Positions 29,013-39,166 of a DNA stretch of 58,468 nucleotides are shown piece by piece. Position 1 is the first letter of the stretch; every line of letters starts with the position of its first letter. Under the pieces are notes generated by a model. The model was not told the DNA's origin, searched no databases, and was given only the letters and a program-made list of their open reading frames with translations. This DNA comes from Clostridiales bacterium (lineage in GTDB: Bacteria > Bacillota > Clostridia > Peptostreptococcales > NVVX01), in the NCBI GenBank assembly GCA_021129775.1, contig JAJOKP010000006.1, positions 1 through 58,468 on the forward strand, read 5' to 3'. The position numbers and the translations under genes were made by a program.

Positions 29013-30530
29013 ATGATATCTGATAAAAAAGACATAATTGATATAGTGAAAAATAAAGCTCTTACTTATCAGCAGAAGCTATTTAATTTAGCCAATATTT
29101 CTGAAAGGCTATTAGAATCCAGAGAAATATTAAGATATACAAATGAAGAAATTATACACCTTGAAAATCATATGATATGTGATTTAAATGAAGGCTACGC
29201 AATCTATAGACCAAGATATATCGTTGCCGATTACAGCACTTTTGTAAAAAAAGGATGTAAATTCTTAGATATAAGTGCACCAAAGAATATAGATGAATTA
29301 CTTGACGGCTTATTAATTCTATATAATCATGTGCCTTCGATAACTTCATTTCCAGTGTACATCGGAAATATTGATACATTAATTGATCCATTTATTACAG
29401 ATGAGCAAACTGATTATATAAAGATAAAACGATTCTTAAATCATATTGATAAAACCATAGTAGATTCCTTCTGTCATGCGAATATTGGACCAAATAAAAC
29501 AAAGGCAGGCGAACTAATAATTAAAACTATACTAGAACTTAAAAACCCTACTCCGAACATAACATTAAGATATAATAGTAAAGTTACAGATAAAGATTTT
29601 GCACTTACTGCAGTAAAAGCCTGCTTAAAAGCTTCTAAACCCTCTTTTAGTAACGAAAATCTGTATCATAAGGATATGGGAGAACACGCTATAGTAAGTT
29701 GTTACAACGCTTTGCCAATGTCAGGCGGTGCTTATACATTACTTAGACTCAGACTCGGTACAATAGCAAAAGCGTCTAAAACATTCAAAGAGTTTATTGA
29801 GATTACATTGCCAAAAGTTACTAAGCTCATGTTGAATATGATAGACAAAAGAATAAAGTTCTTAGTAGAAGAATCTAGTTTTTTCGAAACATCATTTCTA
29901 GTAAAAGAAAGTTTTATAAGTAGAGACAATTTCACAGCTATGGCAGGAATTGTCGGGTTAGCTGATGCAGTTAATCATTTTTTAGCCTCAGAAGGAAAAG
30001 CCGAGCGCTTTGGATTATCAAGTGAAGGCGATGAAATTGCTCATCACATAATGCAAACAATAGCAAGTAATGTTAATTCGCATAAAGGTGTTTATGTTGA
30101 ACGAACAAAAGAGAAATATCTGCTACACGCGCAAGTAGGGGCTAATTTAAGTGATGAAGATAATTATAACACCCCTGCTCACAGAATCCCTATTGGTGAA
30201 GAACCTGATTTGCATGTTCACATAAAACAAGCAGCGCAGTTTCATAAATATTTTGTTTCTGGCACTGGTGACCTTTTTGCATTCGACCAAACATACTTAG
30301 GAAATTTAGATGCTGTGCTAGATATCATAAATGGAGCTATGGAAATGAATTATAGATATATAACTACCTATTTGCAGAACTCAGATCTTGTTCGTGTTAC
30401 TGGATATTTAGTTAAAAGAAGTGAAGTCAATAAAGTAGAGAGAGGGGAAGTGGTATTAAGAGATACAGCTATATTAGCAAAGGGAACCAATGATAATTCT
30501 AAAGTCTTCCAAAGAAGGATTCGTAAATAA
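29013..30530 (+). CDS. yjjI: YjjI family glycine radical enzyme
   Basis: C-terminal glycyl-radical motif RVTGYLVKRSEV; paired with YjjW-type activase. Confidence 0.85.
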   Translation: MISDKKDIIDIVKNKALTYQQKLFNLANISERLLESREILRYTNEEIIHLENHMICDLNEGYAIYRPRYIVADYSTFVKKGCKFLDISAPKNIDELLDGLLILYNHVPSITSFPVYIGNIDTLIDPFITDEQTDYIKIKRFLNHIDKTIVDSFCHANIGPNKTKAGELIIKTILELKNPTPNITLRYNSKVTDKDFALTAVKACLKASKPSFSNENLYHKDMGEHAIVSCYNALPMSGGAYTLLRLRLGTIAKASKTFKEFIEITLPKVTKLMLNMIDKRIKFLVEESSFFETSFLVKESFISRDNFTAMAGIVGLADAVNHFLASEGKAERFGLSSEGDEIAHHIMQTIASNVNSHKGVYVERTKEKYLLHAQVGANLSDEDNYNTPAHRIPIGEEPDLHVHIKQAAQFHKYFVSGTGDLFAFDQTYLGNLDAVLDIINGAMEMNYRYITTYLQNSDLVRVTGYLVKRSEVNKVERGEVVLRDTAILAKGTNDNSKVFQRRIRK

Positions 30531-31370
30531 TGAGAGATATTATTGTAAATAAGATAATACCCTTCTCTACTGTGGACGGAATTGGAAATAGATGTGCAAT
30601 TTTTGTTCAAGGCTGTAATGTAAATTGTATATATTGCCATAATAGTGAGACAATAAACTTGTGTAATGAATGCAGAGAATGCATTGAAGTTTGCGACCAG
30701 AACGCATTAACATATTTATACAATAAAATTCATTATAATGAAGATAAATGTACATTTTGTGATAATTGCATTAATTTAAGTAAGTACCAATCATCACCTA
30801 AGACTAAAAAGTATACTGTCGAAGAATTATTTCAGGTTGTAAAAAGATATAAGCCTTTTATAAGAGGCATTACAATATCAGGCGGGGAACCAACTTTATA
30901 CAAAGATTTTTTGCTTAAATTATTTAAGAAAGTCAAAGAATTGGGCATAACTTGCTATGTCGACACAAATGGGTTTTATAATGGAGAGAATTTAATTGAT
31001 TTAATAAAAGAAACAGACAATTTCCTATTTGATATTAAATCAATCCACCAAACTAAATCTTTATGTCGCACACAATTAAAGGGCTGTTTAGAAAATCTAG
31101 TTCATCTATTGAATTTAAACAAAGTAGAAGAAGTTAGACCTGTAATCATAGGTGATTATGACGATAGCAAAAACACTGTAATTACAGTCGCAAAAACACT
31201 TAAAAACTATCCTGATGTTACTTATAAACTAATTAAAGTCCATACGTTAGGTTTAAAAAAAAGAGCAAACGAAGCTAATTAAAGATCAAATACCAAGCGA
31301 TGAAGAAGTGCTAGAGCTTGTTAAAATAGCAAAAAACATCGGTCTACTCAAAGTTAAATACATTTTATAA
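30530..31370 (+). pseudogene. yjjW: YjjW family glycine radical enzyme activase (radical SAM), C-terminus frameshifted at an A8 run
   Basis: VQGCNVNCIYCHNSETINLC radical SAM motif, 4Fe-4S insert, ISGGEPTLYKDF; intact ORF 30530-31282; removing one A restores HTLGLKKEQTKLIKDQIPSDEEVLELVKIAKNIGLLKVKYIL* ending at 31370. Confidence 0.85.
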
Positions 31371-31399
31371 TCTAGGTTTAATTCAGATTTTCCACAAAA

Positions 31400-31426
31400 A
31401 AAGACAGAGAACCGTCCCCTGTCTTT
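31400..31426. repeat. REP-like palindrome
   Basis: aaagacagagaaccgtcccctgtcttt; same sequence at 41989-42013. Confidence 0.75.
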
Positions 31427-31453
31427 CCTTTTTTTGTCCAAACTCTTCGTGAA

Positions 31454-32341
31454 TTACTCTTTTTGATATGACATACCAATAGCTTTGGGAGGTCTCGCCC
31501 TACCCACAAAGCTTACCAAAGCAATCATCGTAACAACAAATGGCAGCATTTGTATAAATTGAGTTGGTAGTCCAATTCCTAATCCAGCCAACCTCATTCC
31601 TAAAGCATCAGTAAACCCAAAAAGTAAACATGAGCCTAGTATTCCTAAAGGGGTCCATTTGCCAAAAATTAACGCTGCTAAAGCAATAAATCCTCTCCCA
31701 GCTGTCATCCCTTCAACAAACAAGGACATTGTACCTATAGAAAGTTGTGCTCCAGCAAGACCTGCTAGGCAACCACTAATTATTACACCTAGATATCTTA
31801 TTTTAATTACATTCACGCCCGCAGTTTCAAGCGCCTTAGGATGTTCTCCTGCCGCAATAAGTCTCAGTCCAAAAGGAGTATAAAAGAGTGTAATGTGACT
31901 AAACACAACTAAAACAGCTACAAAGTAAACAATTGGGCTAAAGCCACCCCATACTGGTAATTTAGCAACTGTTGGAGTGGTGCCAGAAACGTGAAAGAAC
32001 GTCTCAAGCAAAAATGCAGTTAAACCAATCGCTAAAATATTTATAGCAACACCGCTAACCACTTGATTAGCGTTAAATTTTATACTAACAACAGCGTGTA
32101 AAAACCCAATCAGACCTCCTATCAATATCGCACCAGCGGCTCCCAGCCAAGGGTTCCCAGTATAATAAGATATTGCCACTGAGCTAAATGCCCCAAATAG
32201 CATTTTCCCTTCTAATGCTATATTTATTACGCCTGAACGCTCAGAAAACATGCCACCTATACCTGCAATAATAAGAGGTGTGGCCATTCGAATAGTTACC
32301 ATAACTATGGTGACATCAAATATTCGTTCAATTAAGTTCAT
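31454..32341 (-). CDS. ABC transporter permease, nucleoside/BMP type
   Basis: GMFSERSGVINIALEGKMLFGAFSSVAISYYTGNPWLG; IAAGEHPKALETAGVNV. Confidence 0.93.
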   Translation of the reverse strand: MNLIERIFDVTIVMVTIRMATPLIIAGIGGMFSERSGVINIALEGKMLFGAFSSVAISYYTGNPWLGAAGAILIGGLIGFLHAVVSIKFNANQVVSGVAINILAIGLTAFLLETFFHVSGTTPTVAKLPVWGGFSPIVYFVAVLVVFSHITLFYTPFGLRLIAAGEHPKALETAGVNVIKIRYLGVIISGCLAGLAGAQLSIGTMSLFVEGMTAGRGFIALAALIFGKWTPLGILGSCLLFGFTDALGMRLAGLGIGLPTQFIQMLPFVVTMIALVSFVGRARPPKAIGMSYQKE

Positions 32342-33411
32342 TCTGCCAACCTCCCTTTTTTACGACGTTTTATAAATAGTTTAGCTAACTGTTCTGCTGC
32401 GACAAAAAAAACAACTACGGCCTGTATAACAGTAGCTAAATCGGTCGGAACCGCAGTTGCCATAGACATACGGAAGCCTCCGTTTGCAAGCGCTCCAAAT
32501 AAAATTGCAGAAAACAATATCCCAAGTGGATGATTTCTTCCTAAAAGCGCTACTGCTATCCCTTCAAAACCATATCCTGGGGAGAATCCCTGTATAAAGC
32601 TTAAATGCAAACCCATAATTCTTTCCGCGCCTGCTAGTCCACCTAGCATGCCACTAATTACCATTGCCATAACAATATTTCTTTTTACATTGATACCAGC
32701 ACATTCTGCTGCTTTATCATTATGTCCCACCGCCCTAATTTCATATCCTACATTGGTTTTCCAGAGTAGATAGTAAATTAAATACAAAGCAATCATAGCC
32801 ATAAATAGACCTATATTAAGACGTGAAAATTCTATAAAGCGATATAATTGTGCACTCGGCAAAATAGTTGACGTTCTTGGAATCACGCCTGGAGCCCTAA
32901 AAACATGTACAACTAAATAAGAAACCAAGGCTATTGCAATATGATTCATCATAATAGTATTAATAACTTCATGCGTTCTAAACCTTGCTTTTAAATACCC
33001 TGGTACGCCCGCCCATATCCCGGCAACAACAGCTGCCGCCAAAAGCGTTAAAGGGATATGCGCTATTGCTGGAAGTCCTGTGAGATAACAGCCAACCACT
33101 GCTGCTGCCATCGCACCAACGTGAAGTTGACCCTCAACCCCGATATTAAATAACCCGCATTTAAAAGCAAACGCAACTGCAAGTCCTGTTAAAAACAAAG
33201 GTGTTGACCTCGACAAAGTTTCAGCTATTGCAACACTACTACCAAAAGCTCCTTCAAAAAGCGCTAAATAAGCATCAACTGGATTATGTCCCGTTACAAG
33301 CATTATAATAACTCCAACAAGTAAAGCTAGGCAAGTTGCTATAACAGGATAAAGTGCAACCTCAAAATACTTCGCACACTTCCCTTTCCGTGTGTTAGTC
33401 ACTTTCTTCAC
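32338..33411 (-). CDS. ABC transporter permease, nucleoside/BMP type
   Basis: CGLFNIGVEGQLHVGAMAAAVVG; IRAVGHNDKAAECAGINV; overlaps neighbouring permease. Confidence 0.93.
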   Translation of the reverse strand: MKKVTNTRKGKCAKYFEVALYPVIATCLALLVGVIIMLVTGHNPVDAYLALFEGAFGSSVAIAETLSRSTPLFLTGLAVAFAFKCGLFNIGVEGQLHVGAMAAAVVGCYLTGLPAIAHIPLTLLAAAVVAGIWAGVPGYLKARFRTHEVINTIMMNHIAIALVSYLVVHVFRAPGVIPRTSTILPSAQLYRFIEFSRLNIGLFMAMIALYLIYYLLWKTNVGYEIRAVGHNDKAAECAGINVKRNIVMAMVISGMLGGLAGAERIMGLHLSFIQGFSPGYGFEGIAVALLGRNHPLGILFSAILFGALANGGFRMSMATAVPTDLATVIQAVVVFFVAAEQLAKLFIKRRKKGRLAE

Positions 33412-34948
33412 CTCTCAGCGCATCAACCTTACTTATTCCTGTCATCATCATGCCTATTTGCTCCTCCTTCGCTTCCTCATCTTGTAAAATGCCCACTATA
33501 TTGCCATCATACATTACTGCAATCCTGTCGCTAAGTGACATTATTTCTGTTAATTCCGCTGAAACTAATAATATCGCTACTCCTTTATCCCTTAATTCAA
33601 GAATTCTTTTATGAATAAACTCAATCGTTCCTATGTCCAGACCTCTCGTAGGTTGTGACACAACGAGCAATGAAATATCTCCACCTAATTCGCGGGCGAC
33701 TACTATTTTTTGCTGATTCCCTCCTGAAAGGGTTTCTGCTTTAGTATCGTAACTTGGGGTACGAATATCAAATTCTGCAATGAGATTTCTAGCATTTTGC
33801 CACACATTTTGTAAGTTTCTCTTGCCTCTATAAGTAAAAGGAGGTTTATAGTGGGGTCCAAGAATAAGATTATCTGCTACATCATAATCTAATATCAACC
33901 CTCTTTTATTCCTATCTTCTGGTATATGAGCAACTCTTAATTCTCTAATGCTACGCGAGTTTTTATTTATAATGCTATCGCCTTTAAGCATGACTTCTCC
34001 ACTAGTAGCTTTTCGTAAACCAGTCAACACTTCTACTAATTCTGTCTGCCCGTTGCCTTGTACCCCTGCTATTCCTAATATTTCTCCCGCTCTTATTTCT
34101 AAGGACACATTCTTTAAAGCGGGCAATTTTCTGCTATCTACAGCCGATACTTTTCTTAATTCTAGAACTGCTTCCCCTAGTTTTTTCCCCTCTTTTTTCA
34201 CCCTCATTAGAACTTCTCGTCCAACCATCATACTTGCAAGTTGAGTAGCATCAGTTTCCGAGGTATTAACTGTTCCGATAGCTTTTCCTCCTCGGAGTAC
34301 AGTAACTCTATCAGAAATATCCATGACCTCATTTAGCTTATGTGTAATAAAAACAACTGATTTACCCATTTCTTTCAGTGAAAACAACACCTTATAGAGC
34401 TCTTTGGTTTCTTGAGGTGTTAAAACCGCTGTTGGCTCATCTAGTATCAAGATTTGAGCCTCTCTATATAAAATTTTCAGAATTTCAACTCTTTGCTGTA
34501 CACCTACTGAAATATCCATTATTCTGGCAGTCGGGTCTACTTCCAGACCATATAACTCTGAAAGTTCCTTTACTTTTTGATTTGCTTTTCTCATATCAGT
34601 AAAGATTTTATTTTTTCTTGTCTCCAAGCCCAGTATTATGTTCTCGGCTACTGTCAACGGCTCTATAAGCATAAAATGCTGTGCCACCAAACCTATGCCT
34701 TTTTCTATAGCAACTATTGGGGAATCAATACTCGTTTTTTCCCCAGCTATGATAATATCGCCTCCGTCTGGTTTATATAAACCATATAGTATGTTCATAA
34801 GGGTAGTTTTGCCAGCACCATTTTCTCCCACTAAAGCATGTATTTCCCTTTTTCTCACTTCAAACGAAACCTTATTATTGGCAACTACACCTGGAAAGGT
34901 TTTTACTATATTTACCATTTCTAGAATTTGCTCCACTCGATGATTCAC
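33395..34948 (-). CDS. Nucleoside ABC transporter ATP-binding protein (two ABC domains)
   Basis: GENGAGKTTLMNILYGLYKPDGG; ILILDEPTAVLTPQE; ETLSGGNQQKIVVARELG. Confidence 0.95.
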   Translation of the reverse strand: MNHRVEQILEMVNIVKTFPGVVANNKVSFEVRKREIHALVGENGAGKTTLMNILYGLYKPDGGDIIIAGEKTSIDSPIVAIEKGIGLVAQHFMLIEPLTVAENIILGLETRKNKIFTDMRKANQKVKELSELYGLEVDPTARIMDISVGVQQRVEILKILYREAQILILDEPTAVLTPQETKELYKVLFSLKEMGKSVVFITHKLNEVMDISDRVTVLRGGKAIGTVNTSETDATQLASMMVGREVLMRVKKEGKKLGEAVLELRKVSAVDSRKLPALKNVSLEIRAGEILGIAGVQGNGQTELVEVLTGLRKATSGEVMLKGDSIINKNSRSIRELRVAHIPEDRNKRGLILDYDVADNLILGPHYKPPFTYRGKRNLQNVWQNARNLIAEFDIRTPSYDTKAETLSGGNQQKIVVARELGGDISLLVVSQPTRGLDIGTIEFIHKRILELRDKGVAILLVSAELTEIMSLSDRIAVMYDGNIVGILQDEEAKEEQIGMMMTGISKVDALRGEESD

Positions 34949-34998
34949 TCCTCTTCAGCAAACGTCATCTCAAATAACTCAAGGTTTTTTCAAACCAA

Positions 34999-35034
34999 TA
35001 TTAAGAGTGCTACTATCTTACAGCACTCTTAATA
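34999..35034 (-). terminator. Hairpin between bmpA and the ATPase gene (attenuating or RNA-stabilising)
   Basis: tattaagagtgct / agcactcttaata 13-bp stem. Confidence 0.55.
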
Positions 35035-35060
35035 CTAAGTTAGGTTTATCAATGTTAATA

Positions 35061-36137
35061 CTATTTTGGTGTGTCAGGAACGACTATATCTCCATCAATT
35101 ATCTTCTGCTTAAGATCAGCTATTGTTGCTATTACTTCATCTGATGCGTGTTCTCCTAAATTACCACATATTCCCACTCCATCTTCAGCAATACCAAATA
35201 CATGCACACGAGCCTCGAATCTATCTTCGACTACTGTTTTAATTGCTTCAAACACAGCTACATCTACTCTTTTAATCATACTTGCCAATACTGTCTCTGG
35301 GGCAATATGGTTTTGATCTGCATCTACACCTATAGCAAAAACACCTTTTTCTACCGCAGCTTCAATCAGACCCAGACCACTTGAACCAGCGGCATGATAC
35401 ACTACATCTGCTCCATCTGCAATTTGTATCAAAGTAAGTTCTTTCCCTCTAGCTGGATCTCTAAAGCCTGAACCGTCAGTAGCAACATGCACAACCTTCA
35501 CTTCCGCATCAGGATTTACATGTGCTACACCTGCTTCATACCCAGCTTGAAACTTATTAATTAAAGGTATGTCCATACCACCCATAAATCCGACTATGTT
35601 ACTCTCAGTCATTAACCCTGCTGCAGCGCCAACAAGAAATGATCCCTCATGTTCCTTAAATACTAATGAAGCAACATTTGGCATATCCACGACAGAATCG
35701 ATTATAGCAAATTTAGTATCGGGGTATCTTTCAGAAACTACTTTTAAAGCGTCCGCTTGCAAGAAACCTACAACAATAACCAAATCATACCCTTCTTGAG
35801 CTAAGAAGTCTTGTGATGTTTCCATTTTCGCAATCTCTACGGGCTCAATTTCTGTAAATTCGATATTAAGTTCTTTAGCCGCCCTCTCAAGTCCTACAAA
35901 TGCTGCATCATTAAATGACAAATCTCCTCTTCCGCCTACAGAATATACAATTCCTATTCTGATTGGTTCTTCAACCTTAGCATCTTCTTCGACCTTAGCA
36001 TCTTCTTCGACCTTAGCGTCTTCTTCAACCTTAGCGTCTTCTTCGACAGGCTCTGGGTCTTCTTTAGGTGCACAACCAAATAACGCAGTTGCCACCATAA
36101 CTACAACTAGAGTCAAAACAAAAATTTTCTTAAACAT
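35061..36137 (-). CDS. BMP family (BmpA/Med) nucleoside-binding lipoprotein
   Basis: Lipobox LFGCAPKE; GIVYSVGGRGDLSFNDAAF; GFMGGMDIPLINKFQAGYEAG. Confidence 0.94.
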   Translation of the reverse strand: MFKKIFVLTLVVVMVATALFGCAPKEDPEPVEEDAKVEEDAKVEEDAKVEEDAKVEEPIRIGIVYSVGGRGDLSFNDAAFVGLERAAKELNIEFTEIEPVEIAKMETSQDFLAQEGYDLVIVVGFLQADALKVVSERYPDTKFAIIDSVVDMPNVASLVFKEHEGSFLVGAAAGLMTESNIVGFMGGMDIPLINKFQAGYEAGVAHVNPDAEVKVVHVATDGSGFRDPARGKELTLIQIADGADVVYHAAGSSGLGLIEAAVEKGVFAIGVDADQNHIAPETVLASMIKRVDVAVFEAIKTVVEDRFEARVHVFGIAEDGVGICGNLGEHASDEVIATIADLKQKIIDGDIVVPDTPK

Positions 36138-36329
36138 TCAAATTCCTCCTCAAATTTTATAATGTATCATTATATACTGTTCTACACTTATCCAAACAAT
36201 CCTGCATTTTTTTCGAAAAATAAAATGTATTTTTTTGCTAGGGTTTAATTGAATGCATTAATGCCGCTCTATGCAGACGTTTTGTTTGTTTTCTACACAG
36301 TTTTTTTAACAAGATGGTGTCAATATTTT

Positions 36330-36358
36330 TTGACAATTGTTTGGTTTGATAATATAAT
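36330..36358 (+). promoter_or_regulatory. Sigma-A promoter for the IclR regulator
   Basis: TTGACA-N17-TATAAT, consensus. Confidence 0.8.
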
Positions 36359-36408
36359 GATTATTGCATGTAGAACTTAACCTTTAAGAGAATATATGGA
36401 GTGATAAA

Positions 36409-37158
36409 ATGTCTGAAAAAGTATCAAATGTACGTTCAATCGAAAGAGCTTTCTCTCTTTTGGAATGCTTTAAGCAGGATAAACCCGAACTGTCCTTTAT
36501 CGAACTATCTCAGCTCACTGGTTTGTCCCCTAGTACAGTCCATAGAATAGTTTCTACTTTAGAAAGAAATTCTTATTTGGAAAGAAGTATTGACAATAAG
36601 AAATACTATTTAGGATATAAAGTTATCCAGCTTGGCAATATAAGTTCATACAATTTGAATAGTAATTTACGCAAAATAGCCTACCCTTCTTTATCTGAGC
36701 TTAAAGATATTCATAATGAAACAGCAAGTATATATGTAGTCAATAACGGCTATCGTATATGCATAGAAAGAGTAGAGACAACGTACGATCTTAGAAGAGT
36801 TATTAATATTGGCGATAGGCTTCCTTTAGACGCAGGAGCTCCTGGGCGTTTACTTTTGGCCCATATGGAGAAGGATGTAGCGCAAAAAATAATAAGTGAC
36901 AATAAGAAACTAACTGACTACCACTTAGCTGAACTTCGTTCAAAAGGGTATGCAGTAAGCGATGGAGAACGTGCAGAAGGCGTAGCTTCTATAGCAGCAC
37001 CTGTATTCGACTATAATAATAAAGCAATAGCTGCTATATCATTATCTGGTCCTTCGACTAGGATTATAAAAAAAGATATAACTGACAAAATTTCGTCAGT
37101 TATAAATGCAGCAAAGAAAATATCAAGAAAATTAGGTTGGGAGGATATTGTATTGTAA
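36409..37158 (+). CDS. IclR family transcriptional regulator
   Basis: SIERAFSLLECFKQ...LSQLTGLSPSTVHRIVSTLERNSYLER; effector domain LDAGAPGRLLLAHM. Confidence 0.94.
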   Translation: MSEKVSNVRSIERAFSLLECFKQDKPELSFIELSQLTGLSPSTVHRIVSTLERNSYLERSIDNKKYYLGYKVIQLGNISSYNLNSNLRKIAYPSLSELKDIHNETASIYVVNNGYRICIERVETTYDLRRVINIGDRLPLDAGAPGRLLLAHMEKDVAQKIISDNKKLTDYHLAELRSKGYAVSDGERAEGVASIAAPVFDYNNKAIAAISLSGPSTRIIKKDITDKISSVINAAKKISRKLGWEDIVL

Positions 37159-37285
37159 AAGTAAAATAAAAGAATCTCCGATTCTAACCAATGGGCATAA
37201 AGCCCGAGGTATTTCAAAGGATTATTCTCTTGAAACCTCGTAAATTGATTTGCAGAAGCGAAAGAAGCGTTAGCTGAATGTCAAT

Positions 37286-38473
37286 TTAAAATATCCCATA
37301 TTCAAATAAACTCTTTATTCTATTCTCATCATACCCTAGTACTTCTTTAAGTACTTCTCTAGTATGCTCGCCTAACAGTGGTGCGCATCTATTAATTTCA
37401 CCTGGTGTCTCGCTAAATTTGATTGGTATGCCAGGCACTTTAACTATACCTGCTATTGGATGCTCAACTTCTACAATCATTTCTCTATCAATAATTTGAG
37501 GGTCTTTTATTACTTTATCAATTGTGTTTATCGGTCCGTTAGGCACTCCAAAATTGTCCAAAACATTTTGCCATTCTTCAGTTGTCTTGTTTTTAATTTT
37601 TTTTAATATAAGCGGTATTAAAATGCCATGATTTTCGTTTCTTAAAACGTTAGTACGAAATCTGTCATCATCTACTAGTTCTGTTATATTAATTGCCTCG
37701 CAGAATCTGCTCCAAATCACATCATTTCCAACAGCAATCATTATTTCTCCATCTTTCGTTTCAAATGTCTCAAAAGGTACTATTGCTGAATGTTTGTTTC
37801 CTATAGGCTTCGGTATTTCGTTACTTACTGTAAATCTAGCAATTGCATTTTCAAGTATTGCAACTTTACAATCAAGCATTGCTATGTCTACCTTTTGTCC
37901 TTTTCCTGTCGTACTCCTATTTGTTAAAGCAGTTAGTATGGCGATTGTAGTAAACAGACCAGCTGTAATATCACCAATGGACGAGCCAACTCTTGTCGGT
38001 TTTCCACCTAGCTCTCCTGTAATACTCATTAATCCGCCCATAGCTTGTACTACTGCATCATATGCTGGTCTTTTACTATATGGTCCAGTATGACCGTAGC
38101 CTGACGTAGCTGCATATACTAGTTTAGGATTTATAGTTTTAAGCATGTCATATCCTAAACCTAATTTTTCCATAGTGCCAGGCCTAAAGTTTTCAACTAC
38201 AACGTCAAATTTCTTAATCATTTTAAGGAATAGTTTCTTCCCCTCTTCTTTTTTCAGATTCAGAGCCATGCTCCTTTTATTTCTGTTGATACTCATAAAA
38301 TACGCACTTTCACCTTTGATATGCGGACCAAAATGCCTTGAATCATCGCCTATTTCTGGCATCTCTATTTTGACAACATCCGCTCCTAAGTCTGCAAGTA
38401 TCATCGTAGCATATGGGCCTGCTAATACTCTAGTTAAATCTAATATCCTAACACCCTCTAATGCAGAACTCAT
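37286..38473 (-). CDS. CaiB/BaiF-type CoA transferase
   Basis: GVRILDLTRVLAGPYATMILADLGADVVKIE; NRNKRSMALNLKKEEG. Confidence 0.95.
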   Translation of the reverse strand: MSSALEGVRILDLTRVLAGPYATMILADLGADVVKIEMPEIGDDSRHFGPHIKGESAYFMSINRNKRSMALNLKKEEGKKLFLKMIKKFDVVVENFRPGTMEKLGLGYDMLKTINPKLVYAATSGYGHTGPYSKRPAYDAVVQAMGGLMSITGELGGKPTRVGSSIGDITAGLFTTIAILTALTNRSTTGKGQKVDIAMLDCKVAILENAIARFTVSNEIPKPIGNKHSAIVPFETFETKDGEIMIAVGNDVIWSRFCEAINITELVDDDRFRTNVLRNENHGILIPLILKKIKNKTTEEWQNVLDNFGVPNGPINTIDKVIKDPQIIDREMIVEVEHPIAGIVKVPGIPIKFSETPGEINRCAPLLGEHTREVLKEVLGYDENRIKSLFEYGIF

Positions 38474-38880
38474 ATAAACATTCCTCTCTAAAGTCAGTTA
38501 GTGTCAAAAGTTTTAACGCACTTTTGCACTCAAAGCATTTATTCTACTGGTTTGCACCAGACAAAATCGTTCATCCTCTTTTTTGCTCTCTAAACAACTT
38601 AGGGTGCTTTTAGACCTTTGATAAGCACCTATATCCTTATTCTTCAAATCAATATTACTTTGATTAATTCACAAGATAACTAAGAACAGGCATTTCGTGC
38701 AAACGTTCTCAAATTCAAAAAAAATATATTCTTACAGAATACTATGTAGTTCACTCTTCTTTTTGCATTTCCGTCTATCGGAATCAGTTTCTGTATTGCA
38801 GGAACCTATATATAGGATATCATTCGATCTTGTTTTTGTCAAGCATTATTGAGAAAAAATCTTGTTTGCATAGGTGAAAT

Positions 38881-39076
38881 GTTACAGTTCAGAGGCGAAA
38901 TATGTGTCGAATAGCCTGGGTGAACGCCCCCCAACATGTCACCCTGAGCTAACCCGCAGAAGACATGTCTTCTGTTTTGACGTCACCCTGAGGAGCGAAG
39001 CGAAGTGAGAATCTGCATTAACTGACGTATAGCGGGTGTCACAGGGGATGCTAAATATTTATCTCTGAACTGTAAC
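38881..39076. mobile_element. MITE-like element with 14-bp TIRs and near-perfect 9-bp flanking duplication
   Basis: GTTACAGTTCAGAG (38881-38894) / CTCTGAACTGTAAC (39063-39076); flanks aggtgaaat (38872-38880) and aggtaaaat (39077-39085). Confidence 0.65.
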
Positions 39077-39110
39077 AGGTAAAATCATAACAATTCTCTA
39101 ATTTACATGA

Positions 39111-39157
39111 AAAAACTCTGGGTTCCAAGGAAATATTCCCTCACAATCCAGAGTTTT
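39111..39157 (-). terminator. Terminator of the grd operon
   Basis: Minus strand aaaactctgg...ccagagtttttt. Confidence 0.65.
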
Positions 39158-39166
39158 GAATCTTGT

